Origin: UBA4717 sp045577925
Lineage (GTDB): Bacteria; Bacillota; Clostridia; Oscillospirales; CAG-272
Direction of reading: 5' to 3'
Length of the DNA stretch: 25,689 nucleotides
Assembly: GCA_045577925.1 (NCBI GenBank)
Contig: JAZNJH010000054.1
Span: 1 to 25,689, forward strand
How positions within the stretch are numbered: position 1 is the first letter of the stretch; every line of letters starts with the position of its first letter. Of the stretch, positions 1 to 6,641 are shown one piece after another. The notes below the pieces were generated by a model, which saw nothing but the letters and a program-made list of their open reading frames with translations, had not been told where the DNA came from and searched no databases. The position numbers and the translations under genes were made by a program.

Positions 1-2
1 AA

Positions 3-101
3 GTTATTTCCGATGCTGTTTATTACTTTAATTACATCAAACCGATTCGTAAATTAAACAGAAAACCGCCTGTTCAATTCAGGCTTGAACAGGCAGCTTA
101 A
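3..101 (+). CDS. IS3-type transposase (OrfB), C-terminal end only
   Basis: An open frame enters from the left edge and stops at TAA 99-101, giving 32 residues. It contains YYFNYIKPIRKLN followed by KPPVQFRLEQAA. This matches the layout at the end of IS3-family DDE integrases, where a Y-x-N-x-x-R-P-like stretch and an L-x-x-x-x-P-x-Q-[FY]-R box precede the stop. The catalytic core would lie outside the window. The frame converges on the nitroreductase. The T-rich sequence after the stop (about 108-140) could hold the element's end, but no inverted repeat can be verified with one end missing. The family assignment rests on a short tail and is an inference. Confidence 0.6.
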   Translation, partial: VISDAVYYFNYIKPIRKLNRKPPVQFRLEQAA

Positions 102-160
102 ATTTATTCTTTTTTGTGTCTACTAACTATTGACTATTTCATCAAACGAACTGCACTTTT

Positions 161-742
161 TTATTTTACTTCAATTATAATATCTTCAAGCCGTCTCTTG
201 GGCACGTGGTGAGTATTGTTCTCATCTCTGTAATAATTAACGTTGCCGTCTTTATCCATTTCCTCAAGCACGACCTTTTCAGCAGGCTTTCCGAGTGCGA
301 TACACAAAAGAACTTGGATATTATCAGCAAGCGCAAGCTCGCTTTTTATCTTTTCGCCGTCAAAGCTCCCGAGCATACATCCGCCGAGACCTCTTTCAGT
401 TGCAGATAAAAGCATCGTCTGTGCCACTATTCCAACGTCGCGCATCACGGGCGCAGGGTTCGGTGTGCGCTCTTTGTCTATACACAAAAGTATAAATGCA
501 GAGGGACCCATACCCTCTGGCGGCAGGGTTATATCTTTAAGCGCCTTTGCCCAGTTTGTATACGGAAGTATTCTGTCTGCATAAGACTGTGTCAGCGGCA
601 GGTACAAAAGCGGCTGAAGATTCATTGCCGACGGTGTTACTCTTGCTATGTCGATAAGCTCAACAAGTGTTTCTTTTTCAATCCCGACACTTCTGTCATA
701 GCTTCTGAAGCTTCTGTTTTTAAGTACAAGTTCCTTTATCAT
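161..742 (-). CDS. nitroreductase family protein
   Basis: FMN-dependent nitroreductase-like oxidoreductase of 193 residues, a normal length for the compact form of the family. The N-terminal RSFRSYD motif and the PSAMNLQP motif are the usual FMN-phosphate and isoalloxazine-contacting segments. A central MRDVGIVAQTMLLSATERGLGGCMLG stretch (split by the helix-turn around ERG) is the classic family core. The substrate cannot be read from sequence. The start at ATG 740-742 is preferred over an upstream in-frame ATG at 775 because AAAGGAGA lies 8 nt before it. The start lies inside the end of the C26 gene (23-bp overlap), so the two are probably translationally coupled. It is the last gene of the YdcF-C26-nitroreductase operon. 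Confidence 0.85.
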   Translation of the reverse strand: MIKELVLKNRSFRSYDRSVGIEKETLVELIDIARVTPSAMNLQPLLYLPLTQSYADRILPYTNWAKALKDITLPPEGMGPSAFILLCIDKERTPNPAPVMRDVGIVAQTMLLSATERGLGGCMLGSFDGEKIKSELALADNIQVLLCIALGKPAEKVVLEEMDKDGNVNYYRDENNTHHVPKRRLEDIIIEVK

Positions 743-1436
743 TTCGTTTTTCTCCTTTATACTTTGAACATTCATTTATAAATTTGCGAAATAATCTTTT
801 TGCGCTTGCATCGCTTCTTATCATATGCTCGGGATGCCATTGCACGCCCACAAAAAACGGGTGCTGCGGCATATACACTCCCTCAATGTGTCCGTCGTCA
901 CTTACAGCGCACACCTCAAGCTTTGATGCAACATCCTTTATTGCCTGATGATGAAAGCTGTTGACCTTTGCCGTGTGCGGATAAATGCCCGCAAGCGCGC
1001 CCGATACCGTTACACTATGGCTTGGCAGATGTCGTGGAAGCTTTTGCCTGTGGCCGCTCATGTCCTCGTGTAGCGTTCCGCCAAGCGCAACGTTCATGGC
1101 CTGTGCACCTCGGCATACTCCGAGTACGGGCAGGCCAAGCTTTATAGCAATGTGAAGTGCTCTGATCTCAAAGCGGTCACGCAGAAGCGAAACAGGCCCG
1201 CACTTTTCAGTGCGTTTCTCCCCATATAGCTCTGTTGCAACGTCGTCTCCGCCCGTCATAAAAAGTCCCTCGGCGGCTCTGAGCGTGTCATATATGTACG
1301 CGTCATTTTCGCAAAGACCGCATGCAAGCGGAAGACCGCCTGCAGATATTATCGCATCAACGTATGCAAAGCGCAAGTAGGTTTTCTCTTCGCCCTCATC
1401 ATGCGACGGTGTAAGAATTATCAGCGGCTTTTTTAT
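720..1436 (-). CDS. peptidase C26 / gamma-glutamyl-gamma-aminobutyrate hydrolase family protein, apparent ATA start
   Basis: Class I glutamine-amidotransferase-like hydrolase (C26; PuuD-like family), predicted to cleave gamma-glutamyl amide bonds. From the proposed start it has 238 residues. The catalytic Cys108 lies in LGVCRGAQAMN, and His201 and Glu203 lie in QWHPEH; TGGDDV contributes the oxyanion region. The first conventional in-frame start is TTG at 1376, but family-typical N-terminal sequence (KKPLIILTPSHDEGEEKTY) is encoded upstream of it in the same frame. No ATG, GTG or TTG occurs there. A GGGGGG ribosome-binding stretch sits 6 nt before an ATA codon at 1434-1436, where family members normally have ATG. 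The gene follows ydcF by 42 nt and overlaps the nitroreductase. If ATA is not used, the TTG start gives 218 residues. Confidence 0.8.
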   Translation of the reverse strand: MKKPLIILTPSHDEGEEKTYLRFAYVDAIISAGGLPLACGLCENDAYIYDTLRAAEGLFMTGGDDVATELYGEKRTEKCGPVSLLRDRFEIRALHIAIKLGLPVLGVCRGAQAMNVALGGTLHEDMSGHRQKLPRHLPSHSVTVSGALAGIYPHTAKVNSFHHQAIKDVASKLEVCAVSDDGHIEGVYMPQHPFFVGVQWHPEHMIRSDASAKRLFRKFINECSKYKGEKRNDKGTCT

Positions 1437-1478
1437 AAATATCCCCCCGATATGTTTTCTTACAGTATATTAGATGTC

Positions 1479-2297
1479 TTAAAAGCTTGTGACAAGAAAC
1501 AGCTTGACGTATGCCATATACTCGCGCACAAGGCTCATAAAGAACTGCCAGACATCAAGCGACGGTGCGGCAACTGCCGCGGCGTTGACGTCGTAATAAT
1601 CAAAGAGGTACTTTACACGCGGCAAATGGAAGTCTGAAGATACTCCGATCACTCTCTCATACTCCAGGCCCTCTTTTTCAACAAGCGCCATAGAAAATTC
1701 GATGTTTTCATAGGTATTGCGGGAATCGGGTTCTGCGTATATACGTGAGATGTCAATTCCTCTGTCGATAAGATACTTTTGCATAGAATACGCCTCGGCG
1801 ACTCCCTCGTTTATTCCCTCTCCGCCCGATACTACGCAAACAGATTCAGGCAGAGCCTCAAGAAGCTCGCAGGCGGTGTCAAGTCTGCTTTTAAGCTGCC
1901 TGCTCGGCGTATAGCCGTAAGTGCGGCAACCAAACACAAGCACGATATCACCCTCTCCGCTTGTGTCAGTTTGCGAAAACTGTATGGATGCCTGTTCTGC
2001 GCCCGTGCTTGCACACACGCCGATGTACGCGGCAAACAAGATAAAGGTGACAAAATAAAAGCACATACCCGAAATATAGACTATACGTATCACTTTGAAA
2101 AAGCCGTTTAGCTTTTCTCTGTATTTTACAAAAAGAAAAGCCGGCACGCTTGCAGCCACAACCACCGTAAACGGTATAAGACAAGACGTAAATGCCTCAC
2201 CGTTAAAAACAACAAGGCAGAAATACGGCAGATAGCACACAAGCACAAACGCCGAAAGTGCGAGCATTATTATATTAATTCTTCCGATTTTTTTCAT
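1479..2297 (-). CDS. YdcF/ElyC-SanA family (DUF218) membrane protein
   Basis: A 272-residue protein with about three N-terminal membrane helices (roughly residues 8-32, 38-56, 70-95) followed by a DUF218 domain. Hallmarks are DIVLVFGCRTYG, SRLDTA, VVSGGEG, a YLIDRGI segment, the SRNTYENI box and VSSDFHLPR. Relatives such as ElyC and SanA affect envelope integrity in proteobacteria; the biochemical function in Clostridia is not established. The start ATG has AAAGG about 9 nt upstream and a sigma-A-like promoter further upstream. It heads the operon with the C26 hydrolase and the nitroreductase. The topology places the DUF218 domain after the membrane segments, plausibly on the outside. Confidence 0.85.
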   Translation of the reverse strand: MKKIGRINIIMLALSAFVLVCYLPYFCLVVFNGEAFTSCLIPFTVVVAASVPAFLFVKYREKLNGFFKVIRIVYISGMCFYFVTFILFAAYIGVCASTGAEQASIQFSQTDTSGEGDIVLVFGCRTYGYTPSRQLKSRLDTACELLEALPESVCVVSGGEGINEGVAEAYSMQKYLIDRGIDISRIYAEPDSRNTYENIEFSMALVEKEGLEYERVIGVSSDFHLPRVKYLFDYYDVNAAAVAAPSLDVWQFFMSLVREYMAYVKLFLVTSF

Positions 2298-2332
2298 TTT
2301 CCAAAACCTTTGTATATTTATAGCTTAAATAT

Positions 2333-2362
2333 ATTATACCGTGTTATTTGTTAATATTTCAA
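2333..2362 (-). promoter_or_regulatory. sigma-A-type promoter of the ydcF operon
   Basis: On the minus strand TTGAAA (2357-2362) and TATAAT (2333-2338) are separated by 18 bp, about 35 bp before the ydcF start. Both hexamers are at or near consensus. Confidence 0.65.
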
Positions 2363-2398
2363 GCATCAGAGGAAAAATAAAAGCCTTCTCCTTTTTTG

Positions 2399-2500
2399 CC
2401 TCCCTCTCCGAGGGAGGTGGCACGCGCTCGGGGTTCCCCGAAACGAGCAATGCGAGTTTTGGGGGTTCGCAGCAGCAGCCGTGACGGACGGAGTTTTTTT
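2399..2500. repeat. intergenic palindromic repeat of the TGGCAC...GACGGA type
   Basis: A perfect 8-bp hairpin (CCTCCCTC, loop TCC, GAGGGAGG; 2399-2417) is followed by TGGCAC, a 60-odd-base GC-rich spacer with small inverted repeats, then GTGACGGACGGAG and a run of seven T. The same order (CCTCYC hairpin, TGGCAC, GACGGA) occurs at 17103-17154 with a much shorter spacer. It lies between ydcF's promoter and the ackA terminator and encodes nothing recognisable. The copy number elsewhere in the genome is unknown. Confidence 0.6.
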
Positions 2501-2510
2501 AGGCACAAAA

Positions 2511-2537
2511 CAAGCCTTCCCCTGCGGAGAAGGCTTG
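2511..2537 (-). terminator. intrinsic terminator of ackA
   Basis: Perfect 9-bp stem (2511-2519 with 2529-2537) and 9-nt loop. It is followed on the minus strand by TTTTGTGCC and starts 4 bp after the ackA stop. Confidence 0.7.
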
Positions 2538-2541
2538 TTTA

Positions 2542-3750
2542 TTAAAGTGCCGATACTATTCTTTCTGTATCCTGAGCGATCATAAGCTCCTCGTTGGTCG
2601 GTATCACATATACCTTGACCTTGGACTCGGGCTTTGAAATACATACGTTATCACCCTGAAGCTTTGTATGCGCATTCTTTTCTTCGTCAAGTAATATTCC
2701 GAAAAAGTCCATGTTCCGGCATGCATCACGTCTGATTTCCGTACGGTTTTCACCGATTCCGGCAGTAAACACCAGCGCGTCAAGTCCGTTCATCGCCGCA
2801 GAGTACGCGCCGATATACTTTTTTATCTGATAGGTAAGAATGTCTATTGCAAGCTTTGCATCATTATTTCCTGCCTCAATAGCCTCGCCGAGATTTCGGC
2901 AGTCACTCGAAAGTCCGTCGGAAACTCCCAAAAATCCGCAGTTTTTGTTCATAAAGTTATTCATCTCATCGGGAGTCATGCCCTCTTTTGCCATTATAAA
3001 CGGAACTATTGCAGGGTCGATTGAGCCGCAGCGCGAGCCCATTATAAAGCCGTCAAGCGGAGTAAAGCCCATACTTGTATCTATGACCTTGCCGCCCTTT
3101 ACAGCCGATATTGATGAGCCGTTTCCGAGGTGACAGGTGATTATCTTCGTGTCTTCCACAGGCTTATCAAGAAGCTTTATCATCTCGTGTGACACGTATC
3201 TGTGTGAAGTTCCGTGGAAACCGTAACGGCGGATGTGATACTTTTCGCACATATCCTTGGGAAGCGGATACGTGTACGCTTCAGGCGGCATAGTTGAATG
3301 GAATGCCGTGTCTATAACAAGCACCTGAGGCTTGCCCGGCATCGCTTCCATACAGCCGTGGATACCCATAAGATGCGCCGCCGTATGCAGAGGAGCTATA
3401 TCAAGGCAACCCTCGAGCTTTTCAAGCACAGAGTCGTCAACAAGCACGCTTTCCTTTAAGTATGCGCCGCCGTGTACTATTCTGTGACCTACCGCCTCTA
3501 TCTCGTCCATGCTCTCTATAACGCCGAGAGTCGGTGAGCAGAGTGTTTCAACAAGTATGCGTGTAGCAACGGTATGGTTTTTCATTTCAATTTCCGCGCT
3601 GTACGGCTCACGCCCCGGAACCTTATGTGTGATAGCGCCGCCGATACCTATTCTTTCGCATATCCCCTTTGCAAGAACGTCACCGCTCTTAGTATCGAAA
3701 AGCTGATATTTAAGCGACGAGCTTCCTGCGTTTACAACAAGAACTTTCAT
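2542..3750 (-). CDS. ackA: acetate kinase
   Basis: Catalyses acetyl phosphate + ADP to acetate + ATP, the substrate-level phosphorylation step of acetate fermentation in the cytoplasm. The 402-residue protein begins MKVLVVNAGSSSLKYQLF, the acetate kinase N-terminal signature. It also contains GHRIVHGG, DTAFHSTMP, RRYGFHGTSH, HLGNGSS, DTSMGFTPLDG and TAGIGENRTEIR, i.e. the phosphate-binding and catalytic loops of the ASKHA fold. An in-frame ATG seven codons upstream (3771) is rejected because AAAGGGA precedes ATG 3748-3750 at normal spacing and the family starts there. The gene has its own promoter and terminator and is monocistronic. The usual partner phosphotransacetylase gene is not in the window. 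Confidence 0.97.
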   Translation of the reverse strand: MKVLVVNAGSSSLKYQLFDTKSGDVLAKGICERIGIGGAITHKVPGREPYSAEIEMKNHTVATRILVETLCSPTLGVIESMDEIEAVGHRIVHGGAYLKESVLVDDSVLEKLEGCLDIAPLHTAAHLMGIHGCMEAMPGKPQVLVIDTAFHSTMPPEAYTYPLPKDMCEKYHIRRYGFHGTSHRYVSHEMIKLLDKPVEDTKIITCHLGNGSSISAVKGGKVIDTSMGFTPLDGFIMGSRCGSIDPAIVPFIMAKEGMTPDEMNNFMNKNCGFLGVSDGLSSDCRNLGEAIEAGNNDAKLAIDILTYQIKKYIGAYSAAMNGLDALVFTAGIGENRTEIRRDACRNMDFFGILLDEEKNAHTKLQGDNVCISKPESKVKVYVIPTNEELMIAQDTERIVSAL

Positions 3751-3789
3751 TATTTTCCCTTTCGTTTTCACTTTTTATATTCATGTTAG

Positions 3790-3818
3790 AGTATACCATA
3801 TATAAGCATAAAAATCAA
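3790..3818 (-). promoter_or_regulatory. sigma-A-type promoter of ackA
   Basis: Minus-strand TTGATT (3813-3818), 17-bp spacer, TATACT (3790-3795), about 40 bp before the ackA start. Confidence 0.65.
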
Positions 3819-3836
3819 GCACATTTTATAACTAAA

Positions 3837-3856
3837 GGCAGGAGTTATCTCCTGCC
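3837..3856 (-). terminator. intrinsic terminator after alr
   Basis: Perfect 8-bp stem GGCAGGAG / CTCCTGCC with a 4-nt loop, starting 5 bp after the alr stop. On the minus strand it is followed by TTTAGTTATAAAAT, a weak U-tract. Confidence 0.65.
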
Positions 3857-3861
3857 CTGTA

Positions 3862-5019
3862 TCATTTATTTACATATACACGCGGCACACGCTTGCCTAT
3901 GAGGCATAACACCTCGTAAGTAATGGTATCGGCAAGCTCTGCAAGCGCTTCGATCTGCTCGCGGCTTTCAAAAATTACAGCCTCGTCGCCGGGTTTTACG
4001 TCGATACCTGTTACGTCGACCATGCACTGATCCATACATACTCGGCCGATGACCCGACAGCTTTTTTTGCCTATCATCACATTTGCTCCCGAATATGCTC
4101 TTATAAAGCCGTCGGCATATCCTATGGGAAGCGTTGCTATCTTCATCTTCTTATCAGTAACAAATTTTGCCCCATAGCTGATGCTCTCTCCGGGCTGTAC
4201 TTCATGAACGTGCGCCACTCTCGCTTTTAAAGTCATTACCGTTTCAAGACGGGGATCCTCAAAATCGCCCGAAGGTGTGAGTCCATATAGAATTATACCT
4301 GCTCTGACCGCATCGTATACGGGTACATCGTCCCTGAGAATACCGGCGCTGTTGCATACGTGCTTTATATTGAAGTAAACGCCTCTTTCTTCAAGCATGC
4401 CAACAACTTTTTCAAACAGAGAAATCTGGCGTGACGTCATGTCGCTTTCTTTTTCGTCAGCACACGCAAAGTGAGTAAATATACCCTCGCATTTTAAGTG
4501 TTCATACTTTGATACGAGTGTTATCTCAGACACAGTTTTTCCCGCATCCCTTGTATCAAATCCGAGTCTGTTCATACCCGAGTCAAGCTTGATATGTACA
4601 CGAATATCGCCGCCAAGTCTGCTACAAGCCTCGTTTAATGCTCTTGCATAATCGGGAGAATATACCGTCTGTATCAGATCATACTTAAGAAGAAGATCAA
4701 CATCACGCGCGTCGGTATATCCGAGTATCAATATATCGGCTTCAGGGCATGCTTTGGCTAGCTCTAACGCTTCAGAAACTGCAGATACTGCAAAAAGCTT
4801 TGCACCGCAAAGCGTAAGAGTTTCTATTGCTTTTGCCGCTCCGTGCCCGTATGCATCAGCCTTGATAACGGGAATAACGGCACAGCCTGCGTTTTTTGCA
4901 CAGACATGCTTTTCTATTCTTTTGTAATTGCGCGCAAGAGCCGCAAGGTTTATCTCTGTCCAAACCTTATGGCTTCTGCCGGCAAGCTCCCCATTTAACA
5001 CGTCAATTATATTTTCCAT
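3862..5019 (-). CDS. alr: alanine racemase
   Basis: PLP enzyme that interconverts L- and D-alanine for peptidoglycan synthesis; 385 residues, the usual family size. The PLP lysine is Lys53 in VIKADAYGHG. The opposing catalytic tyrosine is Tyr282 in ESISYGAKF. Other family boxes are KLDSGMNRLGF, FTHFACAD, HVCNSAGIL, LPIGYADG and GRVCMDQCMVDV. An alternative TTG start at 5055 lies inside the upstream lipoprotein frame; ATG 5017-5019 is preferred, with AGAAGG 9 nt before it. It begins one base after the lipoprotein's stop codon, indicating translational coupling. It is the last gene before a hairpin terminator. Confidence 0.95.
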   Translation of the reverse strand: MENIIDVLNGELAGRSHKVWTEINLAALARNYKRIEKHVCAKNAGCAVIPVIKADAYGHGAAKAIETLTLCGAKLFAVSAVSEALELAKACPEADILILGYTDARDVDLLLKYDLIQTVYSPDYARALNEACSRLGGDIRVHIKLDSGMNRLGFDTRDAGKTVSEITLVSKYEHLKCEGIFTHFACADEKESDMTSRQISLFEKVVGMLEERGVYFNIKHVCNSAGILRDDVPVYDAVRAGIILYGLTPSGDFEDPRLETVMTLKARVAHVHEVQPGESISYGAKFVTDKKMKIATLPIGYADGFIRAYSGANVMIGKKSCRVIGRVCMDQCMVDVTGIDVKPGDEAVIFESREQIEALAELADTITYEVLCLIGKRVPRVYVNK

Positions 5020-5020
5020 T

Positions 5021-5566
5021 TTACTCAGCCTTCTGACTTGATTCTTTATTTTCAAACTCCACAGTACATAAGCCTGCGTCTGTTTCTGCCATTATTTTTA
5101 CAGGAGTATAGTCGCTTTCGTTCAAAAACAACGTATACTCATACAAGCCGTCAAATCTTGCTTCAAGAATACCGCTTCCCTCTTCTGAGGTAACCCCTAT
5201 GAACTCATCCTCTTTTATCGCAAAAGATGAAAAAAGAGCATAAAGCAAATCGCAGTCGCTTTTATCAAGCATGTATTCAAGCTCGCCAACCTGCATTTTA
5301 AGTGCACCCGACTGCATTTCAAATTCAACACCCTCTAAAACTCCGCCCGCCATAGTGGCTCTGCCGTCTCTCGGCGCATTCTCACGGCCTGCACTAAAGC
5401 TTAAATGCATAGGGTATTTATATTCGCCAAGCGTGAGGACAATGTCATGCTCGCTTTCGTTTTGATAAAGAAGCATCTTATCAGCCTGCAGGGGTGCACG
5501 GCAGGAAACAAGCATTATGGCTATAAGAAAGTTTATTATAAAAAAGCAAAATACAGATTTTTTCAT
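5021..5566 (-). CDS. putative lipoprotein of unknown function
   Basis: A 181-residue protein with a lipoprotein signal: a short basic N-terminus (MKKS), a hydrophobic stretch, and a lipobox LVSC with Cys22 as the predicted lipidated residue. The mature part is rich in short beta-type segments and acidic residues (for example YMLDKSDCDLLYALFSSF and LYEYTLFLNES). It resembles the small secreted clostridial lipoproteins that often sit before alr, but no named family can be assigned. GGAGG lies 6 nt before the start ATG. It sits between a two-TM protein and alr, with a 1-nt gap to alr and 64 nt to the upstream gene, so the three are probably co-transcribed. A role in the cell envelope is inferred from the lipid anchor and context only. 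Confidence 0.75.
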   Translation of the reverse strand: MKKSVFCFFIINFLIAIMLVSCRAPLQADKMLLYQNESEHDIVLTLGEYKYPMHLSFSAGRENAPRDGRATMAGGVLEGVEFEMQSGALKMQVGELEYMLDKSDCDLLYALFSSFAIKEDEFIGVTSEEGSGILEARFDGLYEYTLFLNESDYTPVKIMAETDAGLCTVEFENKESSQKAE

Positions 5567-5630
5567 ACCTTCCTCCAGATAAAATTACACTTATATAATT
5601 TTATTTGGAGTATTCTCTCATTATGACAGA

Positions 5631-6173
5631 TCAGTATCTTAGCTCTGGGTTGTCAACCACTATCGCAGAATTATAAAATTTCGCGAGGTGCACAAACTTT
5701 GAGGTTGCTTCAAAAAGCACCACCGCCTGCTCATTCTTTTTTCCCTCTTTGAATATAGCCGCATAGATGTCGGGAGATTTCATCGACGAAACTGCGAAGT
5801 ATTTCTTTCCGATCAAATCTGCACGCGCTTTATATGAATCTTTATATGGGGCAAGCATCGACATATCCTGTATTCTCACCTTCAAGAATTCGCGTCTTGA
5901 ACGCCTGCCGAATATTTTAGAAAAGCTCATCTCGCCTTTCACTACGATATACTCGTATTCTATCTGAACGTATCGCCAGGTAAAAAAGCATAGTATAGCA
6001 GTCAATATCACCGTGAAGCATCCGAGAACGTAAAGCCTAAGAAGGCAGAGGACTGAAAAAAGCACAACAGGAAAAAGAATATACGCCAAAACAAGCAGAA
6101 ATCTTTTAAGTCTGAGTGCACCTTCGTTTTTTACTTCTACACAATACTCAAAATAGTTTGAATACTCGTTCAT
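5631..6173 (-). CDS. two-TM membrane protein, DUF6106-like
   Basis: A 180-residue protein with a short soluble start (MNEYSNYFEYCVEVKN), two closely spaced membrane helices (about residues 24-44 and 47-66), then a mostly beta cytosolic domain. The domain opens with VQIEYEYIVVKGEMSFSKI and RRSRREFLKVRIQDM, which suggests a membrane-proximal PH-like fold. The layout recalls the uncharacterised DUF6106 family; this is from memory of the pattern, not a search. ATG 6171-6173 is chosen over GTG 6182; the preceding GGTGG is a poor ribosome site either way. It is the first gene of the lipoprotein-alr operon, behind a good promoter. Confidence 0.65.
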   Translation of the reverse strand: MNEYSNYFEYCVEVKNEGALRLKRFLLVLAYILFPVVLFSVLCLLRLYVLGCFTVILTAILCFFTWRYVQIEYEYIVVKGEMSFSKIFGRRSRREFLKVRIQDMSMLAPYKDSYKARADLIGKKYFAVSSMKSPDIYAAIFKEGKKNEQAVVLFEATSKFVHLAKFYNSAIVVDNPELRY

Positions 6174-6206
6174 ACCAACCACCGTTTTTCATTTCATACA
6201 TTATAC

Positions 6207-6235
6207 ATTGTATCATACAATAATCATTATTACAA
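6207..6235 (-). promoter_or_regulatory. promoter of the membrane protein-lipoprotein-alr operon
   Basis: Minus-strand TTGTAA (6230-6235), 17-bp spacer, TACAAT (6207-6212). It is divergent from the promoter of the ACT/UPF0210 operon. Confidence 0.6.
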
Positions 6236-6284
6236 GTTTTTTAATACTTTTTCTCAAAAAGCCGTTATTATTTTCACAATAGCC

Positions 6285-6313
6285 TTGAAATATCAGCTCA
6301 TATATAGTATAAT
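6285..6313 (+). promoter_or_regulatory. sigma-A-type promoter of the ACT-UPF0210 operon
   Basis: TTGAAA (6285-6290), 17-bp spacer, perfect TATAAT (6308-6313), 35 bp before the ACT protein start. Confidence 0.75.
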
Positions 6314-6348
6314 AACTGTGTATTTTGGCAAAAAGGAAGGATAAGAAA

Positions 6349-6618
6349 ATGAAAGCAGTTATAACTGTAACAGGTAAGGACACACTTGGTATTATTGCCG
6401 ATGTTTCAGCTCTTTGTTCAGAATATGGAGCAAACATAGTTGATATATCACAAAGCGTTATGCGCGATTATTTCGCCATGATCATGCTTGTTGATATCAC
6501 AGCACTTAACATGCCCTTTACAGAATTTGTTGATAAAATGAAAGAGCACGGCAACACTAAAGGGCTCGTTATCCAGACGATGCACGAAGATATTTTCAAC
6601 TCGATGCACCGCATCTGA
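6349..6618 (+). CDS. ACT domain-containing protein (UPF0237)
   Basis: A single 89-residue ACT domain, the standard UPF0237 length. MKAVITVTGKDTLGIIADVS is the typical first beta strand and ligand loop, followed by YGANIVDISQSVM and FAMIMLVDI. ACT domains bind small metabolites, often amino acids, at dimer interfaces; the ligand here is not known. The in-frame TTG at 6325 is rejected in favour of ATG 6349, which follows AAGGAAGG at normal spacing. It lies 23 nt upstream of the UPF0210 gene. This gene order recurs widely in Firmicutes, which suggests a sensor/effector pair. Confidence 0.9.
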   Translation: MKAVITVTGKDTLGIIADVSALCSEYGANIVDISQSVMRDYFAMIMLVDITALNMPFTEFVDKMKEHGNTKGLVIQTMHEDIFNSMHRI

Positions 6619-6641
6619 TCTGTAAAGGCGGAGATACGTAT

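Noticed and set aside
68..94. Perfect 10-bp inverted repeat that could terminate the nitroreductase operon
   Set aside because: It lies inside the IS3-type reading frame and only a broken T-tract (GGTTTTCTGTTT) follows on the minus strand. It may serve as a terminator, but evidence is too weak for a feature.
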